Below, one piece after another: positions 45,782 through 55,199 of a stretch of 64,000 nucleotides of DNA. The first letter of the stretch is position 1, and each line of letters opens with the position of its first letter. A model generated the notes under the pieces. The model did not search any database, was not told the origin of the DNA, and saw only the letters and a list, made by a program, of their open reading frames with translations. The DNA is from Candidatus Nitricoxidivorans perseverans (lineage in GTDB: Bacteria; Pseudomonadota; Gammaproteobacteria; Burkholderiales; Rhodocyclaceae): positions 870,282 to 934,281 of the forward strand of contig CP107246.1 in NCBI GenBank assembly GCA_030246985.1, written 5' to 3'. Position numbers and translations under genes: made by a program.

Positions 45782-46886
45782 ATGGAAGCAGAACGCCTCA
45801 ACGCCGTCGCCAACCGTATCGCCGACCTCTCGTCACGCGGGCAGGAACTTCGGAGGTATCTTTGACTACGATGCCAAGGCATCGCGTCTCGAAGAAGTAG
45901 CCAGGCTGCTCGAAGACCCCGGCATCTGGAACGAGGCCGAGCGCGCCCAGGCGCTCGGCAAGGAAAGGAAAACCCTCGAAGCGGTCGTGCTCACGCTGGA
46001 CGGCGTGGGCAAGCAGCTTGCCGACGCCGGCGAGCTGTTCGAGATGGCCCGGGAAGAGGACGACGAGGACACGCTGGCCGCCGTCGAGGCCGACCTGGCG
46101 GACGTCGGGAAACGGGTCGCCGACCTCGAGTTCCGCCGCATGTTCTCCAATCCGGCCGACCCCAACAACTGCTTCATCGACATCCAGGCCGGCGCCGGCG
46201 GCACCGAGGCCTGCGACTGGGCGTCGATGCTGCTGCGCCAGTACCTCAAATACTGCGAGCGCAAGGGCTTCAAGGCCGAGGTGCTGGAGCAGACGGAAGG
46301 CGACGTTGCCGGCATACGAAGCGCTTCGCTGAAGGTCGAGGGCGACTACGCCTACGGCATGCTGCGCACCGAAACCGGCGTGCATCGCCTCGTCCGCAAG
46401 TCGCCCTTCGATTCCTCCGGCGGGCGCCACACCTCGTTCGCCAGCCTCTACGTCTATCCGGAGATCGACGACTCCATCGAGGTCGAGATCAATCCGGCGG
46501 ATCTGCGCATCGACACCTTCCGCGCCTCCGGCGCCGGCGGCCAGCACATCAACAAGACGGATTCCGCGATCCGCATCACGCACGCGCCCACCGGCATCGT
46601 CGTGCAGTGCCAGAACGACCGCTCGCAGCACCGCAACAAGGCCGAGGCGATGGCCATGCTCAAGTCGCGCCTGTACGAGCTTGAACTGCGGAAGCGCCAG
46701 GCCGAGGCCGACAAGCTGGAGGCCGGCAAGACCGACGTGGGCTGGGGCCACCAGATCCGAAGCTACGTGCTCGACCAGAGCCGCATCAAGGACCTGCGCA
46801 CCAACGTCGAAATCTCCAACACCCAGAAGGTGCTCGACGGCGACCTCGATCCCTTCATCGAGGCCAGCCTGAAGCAGGGGGTGTGA
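45782..46886 (+). CDS. prfB: Peptide chain release factor 2 (programmed +1 frameshift)
   Basis: 367 aa when translated with a +1 shift at codon 26. The first 26 codons start at ATG 45782 and meet an in-frame TGA at 45863-45865; the rest is read in the next frame to 46886. SPF ([10 protein letters not shown]) and GGQ ([18 protein letters not shown]) motifs show RF2, which reads UGA and UAA. The frameshift makes RF2 regulate its own level. Do not treat it as a pseudogene. Confidence 0.97.
45851..45866 (+). promoter_or_regulatory. RF2 programmed frameshift site
   Basis: CGGAGGT (Shine-Dalgarno-like) followed by ATC, the slippery CTT and the TGA stop with C after it: CGGAGGTATCTTTGAC. The E. coli site differs only in the first part (AGGGGGT). 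Slow termination at UGA lets the ribosome slip forward from CUU. Confidence 0.96.
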
Positions 46887-46915
46887 GAACGTCGGCGCTG
46901 GCGCAACGGCACCGC

Positions 46916-46946
46916 TTGTGACACAATTAAAAATGTTGTGACACAA
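46916..46946. promoter_or_regulatory. Tandem palindromic operators of second toxin-antitoxin pair
   Basis: Two identical 11-bp palindromes TTGTGACACAA (46916-46926 and 46936-46946), starting exactly 20 bp apart, end 11 bp before the antitoxin ATG. An AT-rich spacer (TTAAAAATG) could hold the -10 region. The arrangement puts two repressor dimers on one face of the DNA. Confidence 0.65.
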
Positions 46947-46957
46947 AGGAGTGCCCG

Positions 46958-47191
46958 ATGAGAACCGTCACCATCCGCGAGGCCCGCGAAGGCCTCTCCC
47001 ATCCGGAACAGCTGTTCGCGGACAACGATGAAGTCGTCGTGATGCGGCGCGGGGAACCGATCGCGCGCATTCTGCCCATCGCGCCCGCGAAGCCGAGGTT
47101 TCGCTCGCTGGCGGCGTTTCGCGCCAGCCAGAAACCGCTCGATCCGGCGCTCTCGCAAACCGTCGTCGAAGACCGGGAAGACCGTTGTTGA
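46958..47191 (+). CDS. Phd-type antitoxin in prfB-lysS interval
   Basis: 77 aa. MRTVTIREAREGLSHPEQLF and EVVVMRRGEPIARILPI follow the Phd/YefM pattern; the tail is longer and less acidic than usual. RBS AAAGGAG 7-8 bases upstream. Its stop overlaps the toxin start by one base. Confidence 0.85.
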   Translation: MRTVTIREAREGLSHPEQLFADNDEVVVMRRGEPIARILPIAPAKPRFRSLAAFRASQKPLDPALSQTVVEDREDRC

Positions 47192-47616
47192 TGATCTATG
47201 CGGACACCAGCGCGCTGATCAAGCGATATCTGATCGAGCCGTTCAGCACGGAATTCGAATCCTTGCTGTCGCAGGGAACGATGGCGATCAGCCGTCTGAC
47301 CATCGTCGAAGTACGCTGCGCGCTCGCGCGCCGGCGCCGCAATCTTGAAATCGATGCCTTGCGCGAAAACCGCGTGAATTCTGAACTCGCCGCCGATATC
47401 CAGGACGGCGCGCTGCAAGTCGGCAACTTCGACGACGCCTGCTTCACCGCCGCCTATCATCTGATCGGCCGGTTCCCCCACATCCCGTTGCGCACCCTCG
47501 ATGCGCTGCATCTGGCCGTCGCCGAACAGATATCCGCCGCCGCCTTCGCCACTGCCGACAAAACCCAGGCCGACGCCGCCGAGGCGATCGGATTCACTGT
47601 TCACCGTTTCTACTGA
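47191..47616 (+). CDS. PIN-domain toxin (VapC-like)
   Basis: 141 aa from the ATG at 47191 (TGATG junction with the antitoxin). PIN residues: MIYADTSALIKRYL (Asp about 5), LTIVEVRCALARRR (Glu about 38) and LRTLDALHLAVA (Asp about 103), ending with ATADKTQADAA. Predicted Mg2+-dependent RNase. The pair sits between prfB and lysS, which are neighbours in many proteobacteria; lysS begins 9 bp after it and may depend on its transcript. Confidence 0.9.
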   Translation: MIYADTSALIKRYLIEPFSTEFESLLSQGTMAISRLTIVEVRCALARRRRNLEIDALRENRVNSELAADIQDGALQVGNFDDACFTAAYHLIGRFPHIPLRTLDALHLAVAEQISAAAFATADKTQADAAEAIGFTVHRFY

Positions 47617-47625
47617 AGCCCCATC

Positions 47626-49128
47626 ATGACTGAACATATCCAAACTCCGCCGACAGACGAAAATCACATCATCGCCGAACGCCGCGAGAAGCTGAGGCAA
47701 TGGCGCGAGTCCGGCCGCGCCTGGCCGAACGACTTCCGGCGCGAGAACACCGCCGGCAAGCTCGACGAGATCCACGGCGCCAGGACGCGCGAGGAGCTCG
47801 AAGGGCTGCCGATCGAGGTCAAGGTCGCCGGCCGCGTGATGCTCAAGCGCGTCATGGGCAAGGCGAGCTTCGTCACCATCCAGGACCTCTCCGGCCGCAT
47901 CCAGCTCTATGTGACCCGCGACGGCGTCGGCGAGGCGGTCTACGAGGACTTCAAGCGCTGGGACCTCGGCGACATCGTCGGCTGCGCCGGCACGCTCATG
48001 AAGACCAAGACCGGCGAGCTGACCGTCAATTGCGCCGAAATCCGCCTGCTCGCCAAGGCGCTGCGGCCGCTGCCGGAGAAGTTCCACGGGCTGGCCGACG
48101 TCGAAAGCAAATACCGCCAGCGCTATCTCGACCTCATCACCAACGACCAGTCGCGCTTCACCTTCGTCGCCCGCAGCCGCATGATCGCCTCGATCCGCCA
48201 CTACATGACGGACCACAGCTTCCTGGAAGTCGAGACGCCGATGATGCACCCCATTCCCGGCGGCGCCTCGGCCAAGCCTTTCGTCACGCACCATAACGCG
48301 CTCGACATGCAGCTCTTCCTGCGCATCGCGCCGGAGCTGTACCTGAAGCGCCTGGTCGTCGGCGGCTTCGAGAAGGTGTTCGAGATCAACCGCAACTTCA
48401 GGAACGAAGGCATCTCGACCCGGCACAACCCCGAATTCACCATGATGGAGTTCTACGAGGCCTATGCCGACTACAAGAGCCTCATGGACTACACCGAGGG
48501 CCTGATCCGCCACGCCGCGCGCGAGGCGCTCGGCACCGAGGTGTTCGACTACCAGGGCCGCACGCTCGACCTCTCCAAGCCCTTCCGCCGCATGACGATG
48601 ATCGAGGCGATCCACGCCCATCATCCCGGCTACAGCCTCGGCAACCTGAACGATGCCGGCTGGCTGCGCCAGAAGCTCCGCGAGCTCAAGGTCGAGACGA
48701 ATCCGGACGCCGGCACCGGCACCCTCCAGATGCAGCTTTTCGAGGAGACCACCGAAGCCGAGATATGGGAGCCGACCTACATCATCGACTACCCGACCGA
48801 AGTGTCGCCGCTGGCGCGCCGTTCCGATGCCAATCCCGATGTCACCGAACGCTTCGAGCTCTACATCGTCGGCCGCGAGATCGCCAACGGTTTTTCAGAA
48901 CTCAACGATCCCGAAGACCAGGCCGCGCGCTTCCTCGACCAGGCCAAGGCCAAGGAAGCCGGCGACGAGGAGGCGATGTACTACGACGCCGACTACATCC
49001 GCGCCCTGGAATACGGCCTGCCGCCCACCGGCGGCTGCGGCATCGGCATCGACCGGTTGGTGATGCTGCTCACCGATTCTCCGGCCATCCGCGACGTCAT
49101 CCTCTTCCCCCAGATGCGGGCGGAGTGA
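47626..49128 (+). CDS. lysS: Lysyl-tRNA synthetase, class II
   Basis: 500 aa. OB-fold anticodon domain (about 55-150), then class II motifs: [21 protein letters not shown] (motif 1 region), [23 protein letters not shown] (motif 2) and [13 protein letters not shown] (motif 3). Length is normal. The stop overlaps the GTG of the next gene. Confidence 0.97.
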   Translation: MTEHIQTPPTDENHIIAERREKLRQWRESGRAWPNDFRRENTAGKLDEIHGARTREELEGLPIEVKVAGRVMLKRVMGKASFVTIQDLSGRIQLYVTRDGVGEAVYEDFKRWDLGDIVGCAGTLMKTKTGELTVNCAEIRLLAKALRPLPEKFHGLADVESKYRQRYLDLITNDQSRFTFVARSRMIASIRHYMTDHSFLEVETPMMHPIPGGASAKPFVTHHNALDMQLFLRIAPELYLKRLVVGGFEKVFEINRNFRNEGISTRHNPEFTMMEFYEAYADYKSLMDYTEGLIRHAAREALGTEVFDYQGRTLDLSKPFRRMTMIEAIHAHHPGYSLGNLNDAGWLRQKLRELKVETNPDAGTGTLQMQLFEETTEAEIWEPTYIIDYPTEVSPLARRSDANPDVTERFELYIVGREIANGFSELNDPEDQAARFLDQAKAKEAGDEEAMYYDADYIRALEYGLPPTGGCGIGIDRLVMLLTDSPAIRDVILFPQMRAE

Positions 49129-50255
49129 GCCGCATCGCCGACCGGCGGGTCGTTGTGATCGGCGCCGGCGCCGCCGGCGCCTCGGCGGCGAACCGCCTCG
49201 CGGCGCGCGGCTTCGATGTAACGGTGGTCGAGCGCCATGCCGAACCCGGCCAGGGCGCCTCCGGCAATATCGCGGGCGTATTCCGTCCCCTGCCCTCGCT
49301 CGGCGACAACTCCCTCTCGCGGCTTCTGCGCGCCGGCTTCCTCCACGGCCGGCGGCACATCGCGGCCCTGCCCGGCGTGCGCCATGGGCTGACGGGCGTG
49401 CTGCACATCGCCCGCGACGCGAAGCACGAGGACACTCAGCGCCGCATCGTCGCGGAACAGGCGCCGCCGACGGAATTCGTGCGCTTCGTCGAGCGCGACG
49501 AGGCCGCGCGCCTGGCCGGCTGGCCGGTCGAGGCGGGCGGCTGGTGGTTCCCCGGCGGCGGCTGGATCAATCCGCCCTCGCTGTGCCGCGCCAACCTCGC
49601 CGGCATCGAGGTGCGCCACGGCCGCGCCGTGGCGCAGATCGAGCGCACCGGCGGGCGCTGGCGGCTGCTGGACGCCGGCGGCGCCCTGATCGCCGAGGCG
49701 CCCATCCTCGTGCTGGCCAACGGCACCGAAGCGACGAAATTCGTCCCGAGACTCGCGCCGCACTGCCCGTTTCCCATCCGCGTCGGCCGCGGCCTGGTGT
49801 CCCACCTGCCGGAGGATGCGGCGCCACCGTTCAACATCGTCGCCACCCGCGTCGGCTACGTCACCCCGGCGGTCGACGGCATCCACTGCTTCGGCGCCAC
49901 GCTGGCCACCGGGGACGAAGACCTCTCGCCGCGGCTGGCCGACCACCTGGAGAACCTCGTCCGGCTGGACAGGATCCTGCCGGGCTACGGCCGCGACCTC
50001 GATCCGGCGCGACTCGGCGGCCGCGTCGGCCTGCGGCCCCTGTCGCCCGACCGCATGCCCGTCGTCGGTCCGCTCTCCGCCTCCGACGGCCTCTGGGTCA
50101 TCAACGGCTTCGGCGCCCGCGGCCTGGTCTTCGCGTCGCTGTGCGCCGAGTTGCTGGCCGCGCGGATCGCCGGCGAGCCCCTGCCGCTGGAGGCCGACCT
50201 CGTCGCGGCGCTCGACCCCGCTCGGTTCGCCCGCAGGCAGCCGCGGAAAGTGTAA
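49125..50255 (+). CDS. FAD-dependent oxidoreductase, MnmC C-domain type
   Basis: 376 aa with GTG start overlapping the lysS stop. The N-terminal FAD fold is [52 protein letters not shown] and [18 protein letters not shown] follow the oxidase half of MnmC, which acts on carboxymethylaminomethyl groups of tRNA wobble uridine. The methyltransferase half is absent, so it is a stand-alone form; a different amino-acid-oxidase-like role is possible. Coupling with lysS supports a tRNA link. Confidence 0.8.
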   Translation: MSRIADRRVVVIGAGAAGASAANRLAARGFDVTVVERHAEPGQGASGNIAGVFRPLPSLGDNSLSRLLRAGFLHGRRHIAALPGVRHGLTGVLHIARDAKHEDTQRRIVAEQAPPTEFVRFVERDEAARLAGWPVEAGGWWFPGGGWINPPSLCRANLAGIEVRHGRAVAQIERTGGRWRLLDAGGALIAEAPILVLANGTEATKFVPRLAPHCPFPIRVGRGLVSHLPEDAAPPFNIVATRVGYVTPAVDGIHCFGATLATGDEDLSPRLADHLENLVRLDRILPGYGRDLDPARLGGRVGLRPLSPDRMPVVGPLSASDGLWVINGFGARGLVFASLCAELLAARIAGEPLPLEADLVAALDPARFARRQPRKV

Positions 50256-50331
50256 GAATTCGTTGCCGCCGTCGGCCTCCGGGCCGTTCCCGCGTTATGG
50301 GAGACAGGTTCAACCACTACGCGAGGAAAAC

Positions 50332-51021
50332 ATGGAACAAACCCCCAGCCCCCGTTTGCACCCGGCTCTGATGATCGCCGCCGTCTCCGTCACGGCCCTT
50401 TCCCTGGTCGGCATCGGCGTCCTGACCGGTTTCATCACCGGCAAGCCTGCCGAAACGGCGAACGCGCCGGCAAACGTCGCGGCTCCTGCGGCGCAGGCTG
50501 TGGCCCCCATACCTGCCATGCCCGCCGTGACCGTCAACGTAACCCCGGCTCCCGCACCTGCCACGAAGAAGCCGGCGCCGAAGGTCGTCACGCGGATCGT
50601 CGAACGGCCCTCGCAGCCCATCGAGATCATCCGCAGCGAACCGATCCGCGAAGTCCGCGATTACCGGCCCGCGCCAGCCGTCTGCCGCGACTGCGGCTTC
50701 ATCGAGGCGGTATATGAGGTCGCGCAGCAGGGCGGCGAAGGCTCGGGCCTGGGCGCCGTCGCCGGCGGCGTGATCGGCGGCGTGCTCGGTAATCAGGTCG
50801 GCAAGGGCAGCGGCCGGGACCTGGCCACGGTCGTCGGCATCGTCGGCGGCGCCGTCGCCGGCAACGAGATCGAGAAGACCCAGAAGAAGAGCGTGCGCTA
50901 CGACATTGTCGTGCGCATGGACGACGGCGGCATCCGCACGGTGAGTTCCCACGTCCAGCCCACCTGGCGCGCCGGCGAGCGGGTAAGGGTAGTCAATGGC
51001 GTCGTCACGCCCGCAACCTGA
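50332..51021 (+). CDS. Membrane-anchored glycine-zipper 2TM protein
   Basis: 229 aa. One N-terminal membrane helix (ALMIAAVSVTALSLVGIGVL), an Ala/Pro-rich linker (about 38-85), two cysteines (AVCRDCGFIE) and a glycine zipper (GLGAVAGGVIGGVLGNQVGKG, then GIVGGAVAGNEIEK) typical of the 17-kDa-antigen/SlyB-like family. The C-terminal part (VRYDIVVRMDDGGIRTV) is a small beta domain. Envelope role inferred. RBS GAGGAAAA 6 bases upstream. Confidence 0.8.
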   Translation: MEQTPSPRLHPALMIAAVSVTALSLVGIGVLTGFITGKPAETANAPANVAAPAAQAVAPIPAMPAVTVNVTPAPAPATKKPAPKVVTRIVERPSQPIEIIRSEPIREVRDYRPAPAVCRDCGFIEAVYEVAQQGGEGSGLGAVAGGVIGGVLGNQVGKGSGRDLATVVGIVGGAVAGNEIEKTQKKSVRYDIVVRMDDGGIRTVSSHVQPTWRAGERVRVVNGVVTPAT

Positions 51022-51140
51022 ACGGCCAGCGGGAGAGGAAAATTCGGCATGCTGCTAGAATGGGAAACAAGGAGCTTCATCTTCTCTGATCGGGGCCTTC
51101 CCGGTTCTTTGAATAGTTCGGCTTAGGAAGGAATAGGCAC

Positions 51141-51629
51141 ATGAACACGCGATTCAGATTGCTTGCCGCGCTACTGATCTTCGGCGCCAATGCGGCGATC
51201 GCCGCCACCACGACGGCCAATCTCAGCGTTACGGCGACGATCAGCGCGACCTGCTCGGTGACGACGGGCACGGTGGCCTTCGGCACCTACGACCCCACGT
51301 CCGGCTCGCCAGACGATGCCACCGGTACGGTGACGGTCACCTGCACCAACGGCACCGGCTACTCCATCACTCTCGGCGACGGTCTTTATTATTCGTCCGG
51401 CAGGCGGATGCGGAGCAGCGCGGTCACATACGAATATCTGACCTACGAGTTGTATCAGGAAGCGGGGCGGACGACGCTCTGGGGCGACGGTACCCATGGA
51501 ACCGTCATGGGCAGCTTGACCGGCAACGGCAGCGCCCAAGCCTATACCGTCTATGGCCGCATGCCTATCAACCAGTACTCCAAGCCTGACAGCTATGCGG
51601 ACACAGTGCTGGTCACCGTGACCTACTGA
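51141..51629 (+). CDS. Csu-type pilin (spore coat U domain), first subunit
   Basis: 162 aa. Signal peptide MNTRFRLLAALLIFGANAAIAA. SCPU domain with TATISATCSVTTGTVAFGTYDP, CTNGTGYSITL (disulfide cysteines) and the C-terminal strand YADTVLVTVTY that donates to the chaperone. Probable main pilin of an archaic chaperone-usher pilus. First gene of a four-gene operon; RBS GGAAGGA. Confidence 0.92.
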   Translation: MNTRFRLLAALLIFGANAAIAATTTANLSVTATISATCSVTTGTVAFGTYDPTSGSPDDATGTVTVTCTNGTGYSITLGDGLYYSSGRRMRSSAVTYEYLTYELYQEAGRTTLWGDGTHGTVMGSLTGNGSAQAYTVYGRMPINQYSKPDSYADTVLVTVTY

Positions 51630-51631
51630 CC

Positions 51632-52375
51632 GTGCCACCCAAGCTTTTCGCCGGTCTGACGGCCGGCTTGCTGTTCGCCTCGTCCGCCTATGCGGTCGAG
51701 ATCGCAGTGTTGCCGGTGGGCCTGAGTCTGGGCGCCGGTCACGGCCGGGGGGCCATCACCGTCACCAACCGTGGGGCGGAGGCCGTGGCGATGCAGGTGG
51801 AGGCGGTTTCCTGGACCCAGACCGATGGCCGGGACCATTACGCGCCGACCCGCGACCTGCTGGTGAACCCACCGCTGTTTACGCTCGGGCCGGGGCGGGC
51901 ACAGGTGTTGCGCGTCGGCCTGCGCCAGCCGCCGAGCGGCGAACGGGAACTGGCTTATCGCCTGTTCCTGCGCGAAGTTCCGCCTCCCGCCGCGCCGCCG
52001 CCCGACCAGGCTTCCGGAGGCAGCCGCGTGCGCGTGCTGCTGGAGTTGCGCCTGCCGGTCTATGTCGAGCCCGCCCGAATCGTGCGGGAATCGCACTGGC
52101 AGGGCCAGCGGAGCACCGATGGCGCGATCGAGGTGACGGTGGCCAACAATGGCAACGTGCACATGACGGTGGGAGAGCTCACGCTGCGCGCCGCCGATGC
52201 GGCGGCCGACTCGCCGCCCCTCGCCGCCGTCAAGAACAACGCCGCCGTCTTCCCCGGACAACAACGGAGCTGGGCGTTGCGTCCGCAAGCAGCCGCGCCG
52301 GGGCGGCGCTTCATGCTCAATGTGGCGACCGATCAGGGCCCGCGGGATGTGGCGCTCGATCTGGGCCGCCCTTAG
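51632..52375 (+). CDS. Periplasmic pilus chaperone (CsuC-like)
   Basis: 247 aa with GTG start 2 bp after the pilin stop. Signal peptide ending near SSAYAVE. The PapD-type fold is visible in NRGAEAVAMQVEAVSW, LLVNPPLFTLGPGRAQVLRVGLR (G1 strand motif) and LAYRLFLREVPP. It holds pilin subunits and passes them to the usher encoded next. Confidence 0.9.
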   Translation: MPPKLFAGLTAGLLFASSAYAVEIAVLPVGLSLGAGHGRGAITVTNRGAEAVAMQVEAVSWTQTDGRDHYAPTRDLLVNPPLFTLGPGRAQVLRVGLRQPPSGERELAYRLFLREVPPPAAPPPDQASGGSRVRVLLELRLPVYVEPARIVRESHWQGQRSTDGAIEVTVANNGNVHMTVGELTLRAADAAADSPPLAAVKNNAAVFPGQQRSWALRPQAAAPGRRFMLNVATDQGPRDVALDLGRP

Positions 52376-54689
52376 CCCGTCGGGACGCCGTTTCTCGGCC
52401 CATGGGCCCGCGCTGGCCCTGGCGCTGCTATGCACCGCCGCTTCGGCCGCCAACGCCGACATCCCCGGGGAGCCGCTGCTCCTCGCCGTGAGCATCAACG
52501 GCGTCGACAGCGGCGCTGTCGTTGCCGCATTGCCCCTCGCCGATGGCGGGCTGGCCGTCGCCGAGCGGGACCTGCGCGCGTGGCGCCTGAATCCGCCGGC
52601 CGGCGCGGCGCTGCGGGCGGGTGGCGAACCGTATGTCCGCCTCGCCGATCTGCCGGGAATCGAGTATCGCATCGACACCGGAAGCCAGACCCTGCTGTTG
52701 CGGGTGCCGGCCACCGCTTTCGCCGCCACCGCCTTCACCCATGGCGGCAAGGGGATCGATCTGACGCCTTCCCGGCCGGGCGGCTTCTTCAACTATGACC
52801 TGAACTGGCAGCGCGACGGCGGACGCGACAATGGCGGCGGCCTCTTCGAAATCGGCGCCTTCAACGCCTTGGGCAGCGGCACGGCCACGGGCTTGTGGAA
52901 CAGTGCGACGCCTCGGCGTCGCTGGGTGCGCCTGGACACCACGTGGAATGTTGACATGCCGGAGCGGATGGAGAGCCTGCGCTTCGGCGACGCCATCGGC
53001 CGCGCCGACGGCTGGGGCCGGGCGGTGCGTTTCGGCGGAATCCAGTGGGCAAGCAATTTCGCCACCCAGCCAGGTTTCATCGCCTTTCCCCTGCCAACCC
53101 TGCGCGGCGAGGCGGCGTTGCCGTCCACCCTCGACGTCTATCTGGACAACGCCCGCCTCCTGCACGGCGACATACCGCCGGGCCCCTTCGATCTCGCCAA
53201 CGTGCCGACGATCACGGGCCAGGGCGAACTGCGGCTGGTGGTCCGCGACCTGCTCGGCCGCCAGCAGGTCATCAGTCAGCCCTATTACGCCAGCCCGCAT
53301 CTGCTCAAGCCCGGCCTGCGTGACTTCTCCTATGAGTTTGGCGCGGTGCGCGAGGACTATGGCGTCGCCAGCGCCCGCTATGGCCGTCTCATGCTGGCCG
53401 CCACCGACCGGCTCGGCATCAGCCCCGGCTTCACCCGCGAGTTGCGGGCCGAGCTTCTGGCCGATCAGCAAACCTTGGGGGCCGGTGGCGTCTGGTTGCT
53501 GCCGCAGTTCGGCGCCTTCCACCTGGGCGTGCTCAACTTCGGCGCCGCCGTCAGCCACAGTTCCGACGGCCTCGGCCGGCTGTTCGCCCTGGGTGTCGAG
53601 CGCCAGGCACGGGATGTCAGCGTTAACTTCCAGGCCCAGCACGTCGACCGGGAGTTTGTCCAACTCGGCCGACTGCCGGGTTCCTCGCCGCGCAACACTC
53701 TCGCCGCCAGCCTCGGCCTGCCCCTGGGCGGTAACGGCCTCGGCCTGGGCTACATGCGCCGGTCCACTTGGGAGGGCGAAGGCCATCGCCTCCTCTCCGC
53801 CAGCTACAGCCTGCGCCTCGGCGCCGCCGGGCAGCTCGGCTTGCATGCCCTGCGCGATCTGTCCGGGGATTCGTGGCTCAGCCTGGGCCTGATCTGGACC
53901 ATGGCGCTCGACCAGCGCACCAGCCTGAGCGCCGACCTGAGCCGACAGGACGGCCGGAGCAGGACGACGCTGCAAGCGCAGCGCAATCCGCCGGCCGGCA
54001 ACGGCTTCGGTTACCGGCTGCTGGCCGGCGACGACGAACACTATCAGGCCGGGGCCACGCTGCAGACCGACCGCGCCACCTTTACCGCCGAGACGGCGCG
54101 TTTCGCCAGCCGGAACGGCTATCGCGCCGGGGTGAGCGGCGGCATCGCCGTCGCCGGCGGCAGGATATTCCCGAGCCTGCGCATCGACGACAGCTTCGCC
54201 GTCGTCAAGGTCGGCGACTATGCCGGCGTGCGCGTCTATCGCGACAACCAGGAAGTGACACGCACCGACGCGCAGGGGCTGGCGTTGATCACCCGCTTGC
54301 GGGCCTATCAGGAGAACCCGGTGGGCATCGAGCAGGCCGACCTGCCCATCGATGCCGAGGTGGAGGCGCTCCAGCTCAAGCTGACGCCGGCCCTGCGCAG
54401 CGGCGTGGTGGTCGATTTCCCGGTGCGGCGCAGCCGCAACGCCTCCTTCCGCTTGGTCGGCGATGATGGACTGGCGGTGCCGCCCGGCGCAGTGGTGCGA
54501 ATCAAGGGGGATACGCGCGAATTCCCGGTCGGATTCGATGGCCGCGCCTTCGTCACCGGTCTGGATACCAAAAACCGTGTGGAGGCGGAGTGGGACGGCC
54601 GCCGATGCATCGCCGATCTGGCGCTGGACGACCCGGACGAACCGCTGCCCGACCTGGGTATCCTGACCTGCAAAGGAACGACGCCATGA
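52347..54689 (+). CDS. Outer-membrane fimbrial usher (CsuD-like)
   Basis: About 780 aa; the ATG at 52347 lies inside the chaperone gene end and gives a signal peptide (SPSGRRFSAHGPALALALLC). Other starts are possible. N-terminal domain, a 24-strand barrel region with a plug (VPTITGQGELRLVVRDLLGR), and C-terminal domains ending with cysteines (RRCIADLAL, GILTCKG). It forms the secretion pore for the pilus. The stop overlaps the last gene (ATGA). Confidence 0.92.
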   Translation: MWRSIWAALSPSGRRFSAHGPALALALLCTAASAANADIPGEPLLLAVSINGVDSGAVVAALPLADGGLAVAERDLRAWRLNPPAGAALRAGGEPYVRLADLPGIEYRIDTGSQTLLLRVPATAFAATAFTHGGKGIDLTPSRPGGFFNYDLNWQRDGGRDNGGGLFEIGAFNALGSGTATGLWNSATPRRRWVRLDTTWNVDMPERMESLRFGDAIGRADGWGRAVRFGGIQWASNFATQPGFIAFPLPTLRGEAALPSTLDVYLDNARLLHGDIPPGPFDLANVPTITGQGELRLVVRDLLGRQQVISQPYYASPHLLKPGLRDFSYEFGAVREDYGVASARYGRLMLAATDRLGISPGFTRELRAELLADQQTLGAGGVWLLPQFGAFHLGVLNFGAAVSHSSDGLGRLFALGVERQARDVSVNFQAQHVDREFVQLGRLPGSSPRNTLAASLGLPLGGNGLGLGYMRRSTWEGEGHRLLSASYSLRLGAAGQLGLHALRDLSGDSWLSLGLIWTMALDQRTSLSADLSRQDGRSRTTLQAQRNPPAGNGFGYRLLAGDDEHYQAGATLQTDRATFTAETARFASRNGYRAGVSGGIAVAGGRIFPSLRIDDSFAVVKVGDYAGVRVYRDNQEVTRTDAQGLALITRLRAYQENPVGIEQADLPIDAEVEALQLKLTPALRSGVVVDFPVRRSRNASFRLVGDDGLAVPPGAVVRIKGDTREFPVGFDGRAFVTGLDTKNRVEAEWDGRRCIADLALDDPDEPLPDLGILTCKGTTP

Positions 54690-55177
54690 AAAAACTGCTT
54701 TCCGCCGGCGCGGCCCTGTTGTTGCTGGCGCTGCCTCAAACCGCTTCGGCGGTGTGTTTGCTCTGTTCGTGCACGGTCAGCACCACCGCCGTCGCTTTCG
54801 GCACGTACGACCCGCTGTCTGCCTCGCCGCACGACTCGGCCGGGAATGTGCATGTGAGCTGCACCACCACGCTTGGCTTGCTGGTAACCCTGACGATAAG
54901 CCTGGATAAGGGGGGCTACAGCAGCAGTTTCAGCCCGCGCAAAATGGCCAGTGGCGCCAACCGGCTCAATTACGATCTCTACACGGACGCGGCGCACACC
55001 ATCGTCTGGGGCGACGGCAGCGGCGGCACCCAGACTGTCACAGACAGCCTGACACTCAGCCTCCTGGGCGCGGTTACCTGGGATCACGCGGTCTATGGCC
55101 GCATCCCCGCCAGCCAGACGACGGTACCGCCGGGCAGTTATGCCGATACCGTCATAGTCACGCTCACCTACAACTGA
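54686..55177 (+). CDS. Csu-type pilin (spore coat U domain), second subunit
   Basis: 163 aa. Signal peptide MKKLLSAGAALLLLALPQTA ends before the mature AVCLLCSCTVST, which has three cysteines in six residues. The SCPU pattern continues with VAFGTYDPLSASPHDSAG, CTTTLGLLVTLTISL and the final YADTVIVTLTYN. Csu operons usually end with a two-domain tip adhesin of more than 300 residues; here the last gene is a single-domain subunit, similar in size to the first. Confidence 0.9.
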   Translation: MKKLLSAGAALLLLALPQTASAVCLLCSCTVSTTAVAFGTYDPLSASPHDSAGNVHVSCTTTLGLLVTLTISLDKGGYSSSFSPRKMASGANRLNYDLYTDAAHTIVWGDGSGGTQTVTDSLTLSLLGAVTWDHAVYGRIPASQTTVPPGSYADTVIVTLTYN

Positions 55178-55199
55178 TCGATCTCGCTCCTGTTCCGGC

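Noticed and set aside
45782-45866. Early stop in prfB as a sign of a pseudogene
   Set aside because: The stop is the known programmed frameshift site of RF2; all downstream motifs are intact.
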